The translations under genes were made by a program, and so were the position numbers. Shown piece by piece: positions 16,878 through 24,835 of a stretch of 64,000 nucleotides of DNA. This DNA is from JAAXIE01 sp965263155 (GTDB lineage: Bacteria; Chloroflexota; Dehalococcoidia; Lucifugimonadales; JAAXIE01), in assembly GCA_965263155.1 (NCBI GenBank), contig OZ253586.1:496001-560000 (forward strand). The letters run 5' to 3'. Under the pieces are notes generated by a model. That model searched no databases and was not told the DNA's origin. It saw only the letters and a program-made list of their open reading frames with translations. Within the stretch, counting starts at the first letter, position 1. Every line of letters begins with the position of its first letter.

Positions 16878-17387
16878 ATGGACTACGCAATTTTTCGTAC
16901 CGGCGGTAAACAGTACCGCGTCAGCCCACGGGATGTCATAGATGTCGAAAAGCTGCCCGTGGACCCTGGCTCCCGTATCGAGTTAGACAATGTACTGGCG
17001 ATCTCTCGTGATGGCCATCTGCAATTGGGTCGGCCGTTGGTGGCCGGCGCCAAAGTAGTGGCGGAGGTCACGGAGCAGACCCGTGACCGCAAGATCATCG
17101 TCTTCAAGTACAAGCGAAAGACCCGCTACCGCCGCAAGAATGGACATCGCCAGCATTACACCCGCTTGGCCATCCGGGAGTTGCTCTTGGAAGGTGAGGA
17201 AGCTGGTGTGGTAGCGGAACTGCCCGAGGCTGCCGTGGCAGTCTTGGATGCTGACGAAGAGGATGTTCTGGCGGAAGACACCGAAGCGGAAGAGGCCGAA
17301 GAGGAGGCCGTGGACGAGCTCGACACGGAAGTCGAGGACGATACCGAGGCCGACGATGAGCCCTCCGACGAGGAAGGAGCACCCTAA
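16878..17387 (+). CDS. rplU: Ribosomal protein bL21 with acidic C-terminal extension
   Basis: Residues 1-103 are a normal bL21: MDYAIFRTGGKQYRVSPRDVIDVEKLPVDPG, then ITEQTRDRKIIVFKYKRKTRYRRKNGHRQHYT-like RNA-binding loop. Typical bL21 ends near residue 103. Here about 65 further residues follow, almost all Ala, Glu, Asp and Val, with runs of E/D. This tail would be disordered and strongly acidic. It directly precedes rpmA (stop and start overlap), the conserved bL21-bL27 order. Confidence 0.93.
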   Translation: MDYAIFRTGGKQYRVSPRDVIDVEKLPVDPGSRIELDNVLAISRDGHLQLGRPLVAGAKVVAEVTEQTRDRKIIVFKYKRKTRYRRKNGHRQHYTRLAIRELLLEGEEAGVVAELPEAAVAVLDADEEDVLAEDTEAEEAEEEAVDELDTEVEDDTEADDEPSDEEGAP

Positions 17388-17653
17388 TGGCGCACAAGAA
17401 GGCGGGAGGAAGCTCTCGCAACGGTCGGGACAGCAACTCCAAGCGTTTGGGAGTCAAGTTGTTCGACGGTCAACAAGTAAGAGCGGGCAACATCATCGTA
17501 CGCCAAAGGGGCACGCGCATTCGCCCCGGCCACAACGTGGGTCTCGGCCGCGATTTCACCCTTTTCGCCCTTACTGAGGGGAAGGTCAAGTTCCAGTGGG
17601 CTGCCAAGGGCAAGCGAATGGCCAGCGTCCTTCCCGACGGCTCGGCCGAATAA
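17387..17653 (+). CDS. rpmA: Ribosomal protein bL27
   Basis: 88 residues, with MAHKKAGGSSRNGRDSNSKRLGVK, the standard bL27 N-terminus that reaches the peptidyl-transferase centre, then VRAGNIIVRQRGTRIRPG and VGLGRDFTLFAL. No N-terminal extension needing cleavage as in Firmicutes. The ATG overlaps the rplU stop (TAATG). Confidence 0.97.
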   Translation: MAHKKAGGSSRNGRDSNSKRLGVKLFDGQQVRAGNIIVRQRGTRIRPGHNVGLGRDFTLFALTEGKVKFQWAAKGKRMASVLPDGSAE

Positions 17654-17680
17654 CGAAAGGCGAGTAGGGGAGGTCGAACG

Positions 17681-17896
17681 ATGAAGAAAGAAATTCATCC
17701 CGAGTACTTCAGCGCGGCCTTGGTGACCTGCTCATGTGGCAGCACGTTCACCACCGGAGCTACCAAGGCTGCCCTTCGAGTGGAAGTCTGCAGCAAATGC
17801 CACCCCTTCTACACAGGCGAACAGAGGGTGGTTGATACTGAGGGCCGCATCGAGAGGCTGAGGCGTCGCTTCAACCTCGACAGGTCAACTTCCTAA
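17681..17896 (+). CDS. rpmE: Ribosomal protein bL31, zinc-binding form
   Basis: 71 residues. MKKEIHPEY opens the protein; cysteines in TCSCGSTF and VCSKCHPFYTG form the Zn-ribbon of the C+ type, so this is the zinc-containing paralogue. Its placement after rpmA is less common than after rho or prfA, but cotranscription from the rplU promoter is likely. Confidence 0.95.
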   Translation: MKKEIHPEYFSAALVTCSCGSTFTTGATKAALRVEVCSKCHPFYTGEQRVVDTEGRIERLRRRFNLDRSTS

Positions 17897-17986
17897 CGAG
17901 CATCCTCATGCCGGCGGACCTCCCGGTGCGTCGCAGCCCAAGACGTTCTTGATCATGTTAGCGTAGGCGGAGCAAGGGGGTCCCTT

Positions 17987-18946
17987 TTGTCAGAGCCCCG
18001 GTTCTTCTATGGGGGCCAAGCCGTTATAGAAGGCGTGATGATTCGGGGCCGCCGTCACTATAGCTTGGCGGTGCGACGGGCCAACGGCGAGGTCGACACC
18101 CTCTGCCAACCCCTGAACTCCCTGTTCACAGGCCTCTGGCGTCGCGTGCCGTTTCTCAGAGGCTTCGTCGTGCTCATGGAGACCCTGTTCCTAGGGATAA
18201 AGTGCCTCAACCGCTCTGCAGTCATGGCTGCCGCAGACCAGTCGGACGACGAAGAGGAGATGCCCCGCTGGGTTTTGGCAGGGACGGTGGCCATCTCGTT
18301 GGTCTTCGGCATCGGCCTCTTCTTCGTTCTGCCCCTGTTCGCCGTGCGGGCATTCGACCACGCCATCACCTCCGACATCTTGAGCAACTTCATTGAAGGC
18401 GTCATCAGGCTCGTGATACTGGTGGTCTATATCAGTGCTATTGGCATGATGTCCGATGTGCGGCGTGTGTTCGCCTACCATGGAGCGGAGCACATGGCGG
18501 TGCATACCCACGAGGCTGGCCTGCCTCTGGATGTGGAGCATGTACGACGTTTCCCCACGGCCCATCCACGGTGCGGAACGGCCTTCTTGCTGACCGTGAT
18601 GGTGGTCGCGATCCTCGTCTTCGCCTTCCTAGGGAGACCCGACTTGGAGTGGCGCATAGCGTCGCGGATAGTGCTGCTACCGGTGATCGCTGCTTTCAGC
18701 TACGAAATCATCCGGTTCTGCGGTGCTCACGCCAACAACCCGGCCACCAAGGCCGTCACGTTCTTGGGGCTGACGCTGCAGCGTCTTACCACGAGGCAAC
18801 CGGACGACGAGCAGATTGAGGTTGCGATTCATGCTATGGAGACGGCGTTGGCTGCTGACGAAGAGCGCGAGCCTCAATATGCGAGTGAGACTGCTGAAGA
18901 GGTCGGTTCGCCTGCCTCACAGGTGCATCCTCAGCCTGAGGCTTGA
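17987..18946 (+). CDS. YqhQ-like DUF1385 membrane protein
   Basis: 319 residues. Family hallmarks: YGGQAVIEGVMIRGRRHYSLAVRR near the N-terminus, RGFVVLMETLFLGIKCLNRSA, YHGAEHMAVHTHE (around residue 165), HPRCGTAFLL and AHANNPATKAVTFLGLTLQRLTTRQPDDEQIEVAI. Four hydrophobic segments are visible. In this phylum it often lies after rpmE and before prfA, as here after rpmE; prfA is absent. Function unknown. TTG start. The last ~30 residues are acidic and unconserved. Confidence 0.88.
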   Translation: MSEPRFFYGGQAVIEGVMIRGRRHYSLAVRRANGEVDTLCQPLNSLFTGLWRRVPFLRGFVVLMETLFLGIKCLNRSAVMAAADQSDDEEEMPRWVLAGTVAISLVFGIGLFFVLPLFAVRAFDHAITSDILSNFIEGVIRLVILVVYISAIGMMSDVRRVFAYHGAEHMAVHTHEAGLPLDVEHVRRFPTAHPRCGTAFLLTVMVVAILVFAFLGRPDLEWRIASRIVLLPVIAAFSYEIIRFCGAHANNPATKAVTFLGLTLQRLTTRQPDDEQIEVAIHAMETALAADEEREPQYASETAEEVGSPASQVHPQPEA

Positions 18947-18958
18947 CCCCTTCCGGCA

Positions 18959-19280
18959 TCAGTCGGAACTGTGGGCCCTAGGAGTTGTCGGGTGCGGTCT
19001 ATGACTTTTACCCCTACGGTAGGACTCCCGACGGTGAGCTACTCGCACCACAAGGACTACTAGTTCACCACTGACGAGTTCGTACAGGATTCGATAGTTG
19101 GCGACGCGCAGACGACGCTAGGCCTCTTAGTCCTCCTTTGAGGGGGCTGCCCACGAAAGGCTGATCCCGAAGCTGGTCGATGGCGTCGACCACCCTCGTC
19201 CTATCCGGTTGGGATATACCAGCGAGTTCCTTTGAGGCACTTTGCTTAATCCTGACCGAGTAGGTCAACCTTGACCTCAT
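18959..19280 (-). pseudogene. RelE/ParE-type toxin, broken by a 1-nt insertion
   Basis: The frame opens as a RelE-family toxin (YSVRIKQSASKELAGISQPDRTRVVDAIDQLRDQPFVGSPLKGGLRGL) and then loses similarity. Skipping one base after the GGC CTA codons (about 19120) restores the rest: RRLRVANYRILYELVSGELVVLVVRVAHRRESYRRG, exactly the expected C-terminal half. As written, the toxin ends at 19065 and lacks the catalytic C-terminal residues. It overlaps the antitoxin gene by 35 nt. Either the toxin is inactive, the assembly has an error, or a +1 frameshift is used. Confidence 0.8.
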
Positions 19281-19470
19281 CCCAGTCCAAAACAGGATCG
19301 GACGGGTCCCGCAACCGCTCCAAGGCGACGGAGAGGTCGTCGAAATCCTCCAGATAGCGCTCCAAGGCTTGGCGGATCACTTCGGCCCGGCTTCGCTTGA
19401 GTTGAGCAGCAGCGGCGTCCAGTGCTTCTGCCAACTCAGCGGGCACTCGTGCAGTGAGTTGAGTCATCAT
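19246..19470 (-). CDS. Ribbon-helix-helix (CopG/RelB-like) antitoxin
   Basis: 74 residues. TQLTARVPAELAEALDAAAAQLKRSRAEVIRQALERYLEDF is a typical ribbon-helix-helix DNA-binding domain; the acidic C-terminal tail would wrap the RelE partner. AAGGGAAG precedes the start. The partner toxin downstream is frameshifted, so the antitoxin may persist alone. A palindrome lies 37-56 nt upstream of the start. Confidence 0.83.
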   Translation of the reverse strand: MMTQLTARVPAELAEALDAAAAQLKRSRAEVIRQALERYLEDFDDLSVALERLRDPSDPVLDWDEVKVDLLGQD

Positions 19471-19506
19471 ACTTCCCTTGAGGTTGGATCAACTCCGACG
19501 ATGGCA

Positions 19507-19526
19507 GTGACATCATATGTCATCAC
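19507..19526. promoter_or_regulatory. Candidate operator of the CopG/RelE module
   Basis: GTGA-N3-CATATG-N3-TCAC, a symmetric 20-bp element just upstream of the antitoxin gene, as expected for RHH autorepression. Confidence 0.5.
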
Positions 19527-19611
19527 TACGATAGATCAGGCAGCGCACCTTGTCAGCCAGCGTGCCCTTTGCGATAGTTGGGCCGTATTGAGCAGGAAGA
19601 GGCTTCGCGCA

Positions 19612-20064
19612 CTAGCCTCGGGCGGCCTCGGCCGCCAAGTTGCGGGTGAACTCTTCCATGGTGGTCTCGGCCTTCTTGCGTATGAGGGGTTGACCCATCT
19701 CGCCCAGCTTGCCCATGAAGGTGAGGTCGGAGGAGAGGGAGAGCTCAGTCTCTTCGGCAGAAAGGTCGTTCAAGCGCATGGTGAGACGCCCCCGGACTGA
19801 TCCGCCAACGCGGCGGTCTGCCCCTTCCACTTGTAGCAGGGCCTGCCAAGCCTCGCGGTCTGCTTCCAGGATGGTGAGGTTGCCATTGATGCCCAAGCTG
19901 ACGGGGCCGACGCGGACCTTCAGGGAACCGCTATAGGAGCCGTCGTCGTTGGGTACGACCTCTTTTGCGCCGGGGAAGCACTTGGCCACGCGCTCGACAT
20001 CCAGAAGCAGGTCCCAGAGCAGGGGGCGGGCGACAGGGACGGAGCTGCGATGCTCGAAGTTCAA
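19612..20064 (-). CDS. CoxG-like SRPBCC carbon monoxide dehydrogenase accessory protein
   Basis: About 150 residues of the CoxG (START/SRPBCC) family. The protein reads LNFEHRSSVPVARPLLWDLLLDVERVAKCFPGAKEV, then GSYSGSLKVRVGPVSLGINGNLTI, then GRLTMRLNDLSAEETELSLSSDLTFMGKLGEMGQPLI. CoxG in Oligotropha anchors CO dehydrogenase to the membrane; in other clusters its role is not settled. TTG at 20064, 4 nt after the coxM-like stop, is chosen because the conserved strand starts there. A longer frame reaching 20199 would overlap coxM. Confidence 0.83.
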   Translation of the reverse strand: MNFEHRSSVPVARPLLWDLLLDVERVAKCFPGAKEVVPNDDGSYSGSLKVRVGPVSLGINGNLTILEADREAWQALLQVEGADRRVGGSVRGRLTMRLNDLSAEETELSLSSDLTFMGKLGEMGQPLIRKKAETTMEEFTRNLAAEAARG

Positions 20065-20068
20065 GGCC

Positions 20069-20932
20069 CTACCGGCCTCCCCGCCAAGCCTGCTCCACGG
20101 CGCGGCGCGTAAACACCACAGCCATATCCCGCTTGTACTCGGCGGAGCCACGGAAATCGTCCAGAGGCGACACTTGGTTGGCCACACCCTCGGCGGCATC
20201 GGCCAAGAGCCCCTCCATCAGGATCTTGCCGTTGAGCGCGTCCTGCGTGGAGGTGGCTACCACGGGAGTGGTGCCTGCGGAGCCGAGCACCACATGGGCC
20301 GCTTGGCACAAGCCTCCTGCGCCCATCTCCAGCACGGCGGCCACGGAGACGGTGGCGTAGTCGTCGGCGGTGCGGGGCAGGAACTTGATGAAGGCCCCTT
20401 GCGCATTGGCAGCCGGTATGGGGATGCGCAACTCTGTGAGCACCTCACCGGGCTGCACTGCGGTCTCGTAGTAGTCTAGAAAGAATTTGTCCAGCGAAAC
20501 GGTGCGCTCGCCGCCCGACGACCGAAGCACCACAGACGAACCGAGAGCGATCAGGGTCGGAGGCGGGTCTTGGTTGGGGTCGCCATGGGCCAAACCGCCG
20601 CCTACCGTCGCCATGTTGCGTATGCGCACCGTGGCGACGCGGCTGAAAGTGTCGGCCACCAAGGAGGCGCGCTCCTGCACCAAGGGAGAGGTCTCAACGG
20701 CGCGCATGCTGGTGAGAGCGCCGACGCGTATCTCACTACCCTCTTCCCGTATGTAGTCCAAACCGGGAATTTTGGCTAGGCTTACCACATGGGCTGGCTG
20801 GGCCAGCCGCTGCTTCATGAACTGCACCAGAGCGGTGCCACCGGAAATCAGGCGGGCGTCGTCCTCGTACTGGTCCAGCAGGGAAAGGGCTGCATCCAAG
20901 GTGGCGGGCTGGTGGTACTCGAACTCCATCAT
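20069..20932 (-). CDS. Xanthine dehydrogenase family FAD-binding subunit (CoxM-like)
   Basis: About 287 residues. FAD-binding PCMH-type fold: FEYHQPATLDAALSLLDQYEDDARLISGGTALVQFMKQR, then VRIRNMATVGGGLAHGDPNQDPPPTLIALGSSVVL, containing the ATVGG FAD motif. The C-terminal CO-dehydrogenase flavoprotein domain carries FIKFLPRTADDYATVSVAAVLEM. Moves electrons from the Fe-S subunit to an acceptor. Its ATG overlaps the stop of the small subunit gene, so the two are translationally coupled. Confidence 0.9.
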   Translation of the reverse strand: MMEFEYHQPATLDAALSLLDQYEDDARLISGGTALVQFMKQRLAQPAHVVSLAKIPGLDYIREEGSEIRVGALTSMRAVETSPLVQERASLVADTFSRVATVRIRNMATVGGGLAHGDPNQDPPPTLIALGSSVVLRSSGGERTVSLDKFFLDYYETAVQPGEVLTELRIPIPAANAQGAFIKFLPRTADDYATVSVAAVLEMGAGGLCQAAHVVLGSAGTTPVVATSTQDALNGKILMEGLLADAAEGVANQVSPLDDFRGSAEYKRDMAVVFTRRAVEQAWRGGR

Positions 20933-21408
20933 GAGCGGTCCGCCTGCATGGCCTCGGAAGCCTTGCCCACCGATTCCAGAATCTTGTAGTAGCCGGTGCA
21001 CCGGCAGAGGTTCCCCATCATCCAGTCTTTGATTTCCTGCTGGCTGGGGGAGGTGTTTTCGTCCAACAGCGCTTTCGCTGCCATGATTTGGCCGGGTGTG
21101 CAGATGCCGCACTGGAAGCCGCCGTAGTCAATAAAGGCTTGTTGAACCGGATGGAGGCGGTCCTCTTGGGCCAGCCCCTCAATGGTGGTGATGTTGGCCC
21201 CTTGGGCTGCCACAGCCAGCATGATGCACGAGGCCACCATCTTGCCATCGCTGAGGATTGTACATGCGCCACAGACGCCGACGCTGCAGGCCTCCTTGGT
21301 GCCGGTGAGGCCCAAGTCGTAGCGCAAGAAGTCCACCAAGGTGCGTTGAATGGGAGTTTCCGCCTCGCGCTCCACTCCGTTCACCGTCAACCGGACCGTT
21401 GTGTTCAT
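20929..21408 (-). CDS. Xanthine dehydrogenase family [2Fe-2S] subunit (CoxS-like)
   Basis: About 159 residues. The plant-type [2Fe-2S] site is CSVGVCGACTILSDGKMVASC and the second cluster is formed by GFQCGICTPGQIMAAKALL and NLCRCTGYYKI. All eight cysteines are present. Carries electrons from the Mo centre to FAD. Start ATG 21408; GTG 21420 is an alternative. TATACA lies just upstream. First gene of the minus-strand coxS-M-G run, divergent from the large subunit. Confidence 0.93.
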   Translation of the reverse strand: MNTTVRLTVNGVEREAETPIQRTLVDFLRYDLGLTGTKEACSVGVCGACTILSDGKMVASCIMLAVAAQGANITTIEGLAQEDRLHPVQQAFIDYGGFQCGICTPGQIMAAKALLDENTSPSQQEIKDWMMGNLCRCTGYYKILESVGKASEAMQADRS

Positions 21409-21478
21409 AGGTGTATACACCCCTACCGGGACTGGCCCTGCCGGAACCGGATGGGCCTGCCAGATTGCCCGGCAATGG

Positions 21479-21484
21479 TATACT
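21479..21484 (+). promoter_or_regulatory. -10 box for the molybdopterin subunit gene
   Basis: TATACT, 32 nt before the GTG start at 21517, followed by the SD AGGAGG at 21505-21510. No good -35. Confidence 0.45.
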
Positions 21485-21516
21485 ACAGCCTATTCACTGG
21501 CAATAGGAGGCAAGCT

Positions 21517-23778
21517 GTGGCCACTTCCTTCGCTTCGGTAGGACGTTCTTTTGTGCATGGCGAGGGGCCGGAAAAAGTTACCGGCCGCACGGTGTACGGC
21601 GTGGATATGACCCGCCCCGGCATGCTCTGGGGGAAGACGCTCCGCAGCCCGCTGCCTCATGCCCGCATCGTCTCCATCGACACGTCTCGGGCCAAGCGCA
21701 TCCCCGGCGTATATGCAGTCCTGACCAGCGACGATGTGCCCACCACCCGTGTCGGCCGGTTCCTCAGGGACATGCCTGTGCTGGCGCAAGAACGGGTGCT
21801 GTTCATCGGAGAGAAGGTCGCAGCCGTGGCTGCCGAGAGCCTTGAGGTCGCCGAAGAGGCCCTGCTGGCCATAGACGTCGAGTATGAAGAGCTGCCCACG
21901 GTGTTCGACCCAATGGAGGCGTTGCAGCCCGGTGCACCGATATTGCACCCCGATGTCGCCACTTACAGAGGGCTAATGAACCAGTTGGACGGCCCGACCA
22001 ACGACTACTGTTTCGAGGCCCGCAGCAAGGGCGACATAGAGCAGGGCTTCGCCGAGTCCGACCGGATTTTCGAGCACACCTTCACCACCCAGTTGGTGCA
22101 CCAAGGCTACTTGGAGCCCCACGCCTGCTTGGTGGATATCGACCCATCGGGGCGAGTGCAGGTCTGGGCCAACAACAAATCGCCCTACCTGTTGCGAGAG
22201 CAGTTGGCCTCGGGAGCCGGCATTCCGGAGTCTGACATTGTGATAGTGCCTTCCAACATCGGGGGTGACTTCGGAGGCAAGGGCGACTTCATGGATGTGC
22301 CTCTCTGCTACCAGCTGGCGAAGGCTTCAGGTCGCCCGGTGAAGATGGTGATGAGCTACTTGGAGGAGCTTCTGGCTGGAAATCCGCGGCACCCCTCGGT
22401 GATCACCGTGAAGACTGGTGTGAAGAACGATGGCACCATGGTGGCCAGTCATGTCTACATGGTGTTCAACAGCGGTGCCTACGGGTCCTTCAGCCCTCGC
22501 GTGTTGCTGCCGGGGGCACGTCGCGCCGCTGCCAGCTATCGCATCCCCCACGGCAAAGTGGAGATGCACATGGTGTATACCAACGCCATCCCCTGCGGGC
22601 ATATGCGAGCCCCAGGAGAGGTGCAGGCCGTCTTTGCCGTCGAGTCCCACATCGACATGATTGCCCGAGAGATGGGACGCGACCCCTATGATTTCAGGAT
22701 GCAGAATGTGGTGCAGGAAGGAGATACCTCCCTCGTCGGCGATGGCTATGCCGAGGTGCGGGGCGAGGAGACTCTGGTGGCAGCCGCTGACGCTGGCTCT
22801 TGGGGCCAGCCATTAGCAAGTAGCAGCATGGGTACCAGGGCTGTCGGTCGTGGCTTCTCCTTTTCCGAGCGCCGCTCCGGCCCAGGCGAGACCACTGCCA
22901 CCCTTACTCTCGATGCCGATGGCCACGTCACCTTGCACACCCCAGTGTTGGACACAGGTACGGGCGCCCAAACGGTGCTCCAACAAATCATCTCAGAGGA
23001 GTTGAGCGTCGCCGTGGAGGACGTTCGCCTAGACATCCTGAATACCGACCAACTGGACTTCGACACCGGTGTGGGAGGCACCCGCACCACCAACACCTCA
23101 GGCGGGGCCACCTACCGCGCGGCCCAAGCCCTCAGGGACAAGCTCATTGACATGGCCAGCGGAATGCGACAGTGGCCCGCAGACCAAGTGGTGCTTCGAG
23201 ATGGCGGGCTGTCTTTGCAGAACAGCTCTGAAGGCGCTCTCAGCCTACAAGAGCTTGCCGCCCACGCCTTGGCCGAGACGGGCGAACCCCTGGTCGGCGA
23301 GGTGCATCATCGTACCGTCGAGTCCGACATCACCTCATTCTGCGCCCAAGTGGCTGAGGTGGAGGTGGACACGGAGACAGGCCAGATCAAGGTCACGAAG
23401 TTCGTCACCGCCCATGATGTGGGCACCGTCATCAACCCGCTGGCGCACCAAGGGCAAATCGAGGGCGCTTTCCTGCAGGGCTTCGGACAAGCTCTCATCG
23501 AAGAGATGCAGACTCAGGATGGCCGGGTATCCACCCTCAGCTTGGGTGACTACAAGCTGCCCACCGAGAACGACCTGCCTGAATTGGTGACCATCCATGT
23601 GAGCGAGGGACCTTCAGGCCCCATCCCCTACCAAGGCAAGGGTATCGGCGAAGCCCCCATCGGAGGCGTCGCCCCAGCCATAGCCAACGCCATCGAAGAC
23701 GCCGTAGGCGTCCGCATCACCGACCTGCCCATCACAGCGGAGAAGGTGCTGCGGGCGATGCGCGAGAAGCGCGGGTAG
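21517..23778 (+). CDS. Xanthine dehydrogenase/aldehyde oxidase family molybdopterin-binding subunit
   Basis: About 753 residues, standard size. N-terminal a/b-hammerhead domain: VGRSFVHGEGPEKVTGRTVYGVDMTRPGMLWGKTLRSPLPHARI. Mo-cofactor domain: GGDFGGKGDF, AIPCGHMRAPGEVQ, DTGTGAQTVLQQI, VGGTRTTNTSGGATYRAA. The catalytic Glu lies in GKGIGEAPIGGVAPAIANAI. The CoxL signature AYRCSFR of form I CO dehydrogenase is not present, so this is a hydroxylase of purines, aldehydes or N-heterocycles, not a proven CO oxidiser. GTG start is set by AGGAGG 6 nt upstream; a longer frame from 21088 runs antisense through coxS and is not real. Its partners are transcribed divergently. Confidence 0.92.
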   Translation: MATSFASVGRSFVHGEGPEKVTGRTVYGVDMTRPGMLWGKTLRSPLPHARIVSIDTSRAKRIPGVYAVLTSDDVPTTRVGRFLRDMPVLAQERVLFIGEKVAAVAAESLEVAEEALLAIDVEYEELPTVFDPMEALQPGAPILHPDVATYRGLMNQLDGPTNDYCFEARSKGDIEQGFAESDRIFEHTFTTQLVHQGYLEPHACLVDIDPSGRVQVWANNKSPYLLREQLASGAGIPESDIVIVPSNIGGDFGGKGDFMDVPLCYQLAKASGRPVKMVMSYLEELLAGNPRHPSVITVKTGVKNDGTMVASHVYMVFNSGAYGSFSPRVLLPGARRAAASYRIPHGKVEMHMVYTNAIPCGHMRAPGEVQAVFAVESHIDMIAREMGRDPYDFRMQNVVQEGDTSLVGDGYAEVRGEETLVAAADAGSWGQPLASSSMGTRAVGRGFSFSERRSGPGETTATLTLDADGHVTLHTPVLDTGTGAQTVLQQIISEELSVAVEDVRLDILNTDQLDFDTGVGGTRTTNTSGGATYRAAQALRDKLIDMASGMRQWPADQVVLRDGGLSLQNSSEGALSLQELAAHALAETGEPLVGEVHHRTVESDITSFCAQVAEVEVDTETGQIKVTKFVTAHDVGTVINPLAHQGQIEGAFLQGFGQALIEEMQTQDGRVSTLSLGDYKLPTENDLPELVTIHVSEGPSGPIPYQGKGIGEAPIGGVAPAIANAIEDAVGVRITDLPITAEKVLRAMREKRG

Positions 23779-23795
23779 GCGTCGGGCAAACATGT

Positions 23796-23822
23796 GGGGG
23801 CAACCCTTTATGGCTTGCCCCC
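23796..23822 (+). terminator. Hairpin after the molybdopterin subunit gene
   Basis: GGGGGCAA / TTGCCCCC, 8 bp, 11-nt loop, 18 nt after the stop. No long T-tract. Confidence 0.5.
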
Positions 23823-23840
23823 ATGACTCGTAGCATAGTG

Positions 23841-23865
23841 AAGGGCGACCATATTGGTCGCCCTT
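23841..23865. terminator. Bidirectional hairpin between convergent genes
   Basis: AAGGGCGACC-ATATT-GGTCGCCCTT, a perfect 10-bp stem between the convergent molybdopterin subunit and amidohydrolase genes. A/T ends allow termination on both strands. Confidence 0.6.
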
Positions 23866-23892
23866 ACCATTTGCCCTACTTGGGTATGGTAG

Positions 23893-24816
23893 CTACACCC
23901 GAAACAGCTTTTCTGCTGTTTTGCCTAGGATTTGGGCTTGCTCGGCCATGGAGATGCCTGATTCGCGGACGGCTCGGAGGCGGGCGGAGTAGAGGTCTTC
24001 GGGCTCGCGAACCCAGCGCCAGACCACGGCCCAATCGCTGCCGAACATCATGCGGTCTGCGCCGATGGTGCGGACGGCGCGGCGTATGTGGTCGCCGTTG
24101 CTGTAGGTGGTGTCGAAGTAGACGTTGGGGTTGCGCATCGCCACGATGAGGGCTGACTCGAAGTAGTGGGCGATGCCCCGGCCCATCTTGGTAAGGACGA
24201 TGGGTACGTCGGGATAGCGTCCGGCAATCTCGTCGGCGTAGATGGGGTCGGCATGGTACATGCGGCCGGGGAACTGGGTCCAGCCTGTGGCGAACAGCAC
24301 CGGCACGTTGTACTTGGCCACGGTCTCCATGATGGGGCGCAGGTCTTCGGCGATCTTGACGGGGTGAATCTCAGTAGTGAAAGGGCCCCCGTGGGACTCG
24401 GCGATGCCTCTGAGGCCGTGCTCACCGATCCAGCGGTCAATCAGGGCTGGGGCGGCTTCTCGCTCGGGGATGGGGTCGTCATCGACGCTTGCCGCTACTG
24501 ATTCGTCCCAGCCTAGGTGCATAAGGCCGAAGAGGCGGCCGGGGTGCTTCTTGATGGCTTCGACCGTCTTCTCATTCTTGGTGTCGGAGAGCTCAGAGCA
24601 GAAGGTGGGCATGACCACTGCCTTGTCCACACCGTACAGGTCCATGTCCGCGATGATGGCATCCATGTAGTCGATCATATTGGCCGTATGCCGCTCCTCG
24701 TAGAGCTCGGGGTAGTTGCGCCGGAAGGCGATTAAGTCCTCCACAGTGCGCACCTTGTCGCTCAGGTCGGCATGGGACACGGGGCCAAAGGGGTGACAAT
24801 GGCTATCAATAATCAT
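23893..24816 (-). CDS. Amidohydrolase-family metal-dependent hydrolase
   Basis: 307 residues of the amidohydrolase_2 (ACMSD/2-pyrone-dicarboxylate hydrolase-like) group. The opening MIIDSHCHPFGPVSH carries the H-x-H metal motif. Further conserved pieces are HLGWDESV, GLRGIAESHGG, PVLFATGWT and, near the C-terminus, GADRMMFGSDWAV with the metal-binding Asp. SD GAGGTGA precedes the ATG. Follows cinA by 19 nt on the same strand. The reaction (decarboxylation, lactone or amide hydrolysis) cannot be decided. Confidence 0.87.
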   Translation of the reverse strand: MIIDSHCHPFGPVSHADLSDKVRTVEDLIAFRRNYPELYEERHTANMIDYMDAIIADMDLYGVDKAVVMPTFCSELSDTKNEKTVEAIKKHPGRLFGLMHLGWDESVAASVDDDPIPEREAAPALIDRWIGEHGLRGIAESHGGPFTTEIHPVKIAEDLRPIMETVAKYNVPVLFATGWTQFPGRMYHADPIYADEIAGRYPDVPIVLTKMGRGIAHYFESALIVAMRNPNVYFDTTYSNGDHIRRAVRTIGADRMMFGSDWAVVWRWVREPEDLYSARLRAVRESGISMAEQAQILGKTAEKLFRV

Positions 24817-24835
24817 GGGTCACCTCAATCATGAG

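Noticed and set aside
21088..21516. A 143-residue upstream extension of the molybdopterin subunit frame
   Set aside because: It runs antisense through the coxS gene and has no conserved sequence; GTG 21517 has AGGAGG just upstream.
21517..23778. Form I CO dehydrogenase large subunit
   Set aside because: The diagnostic CoxL active-site loop is absent.
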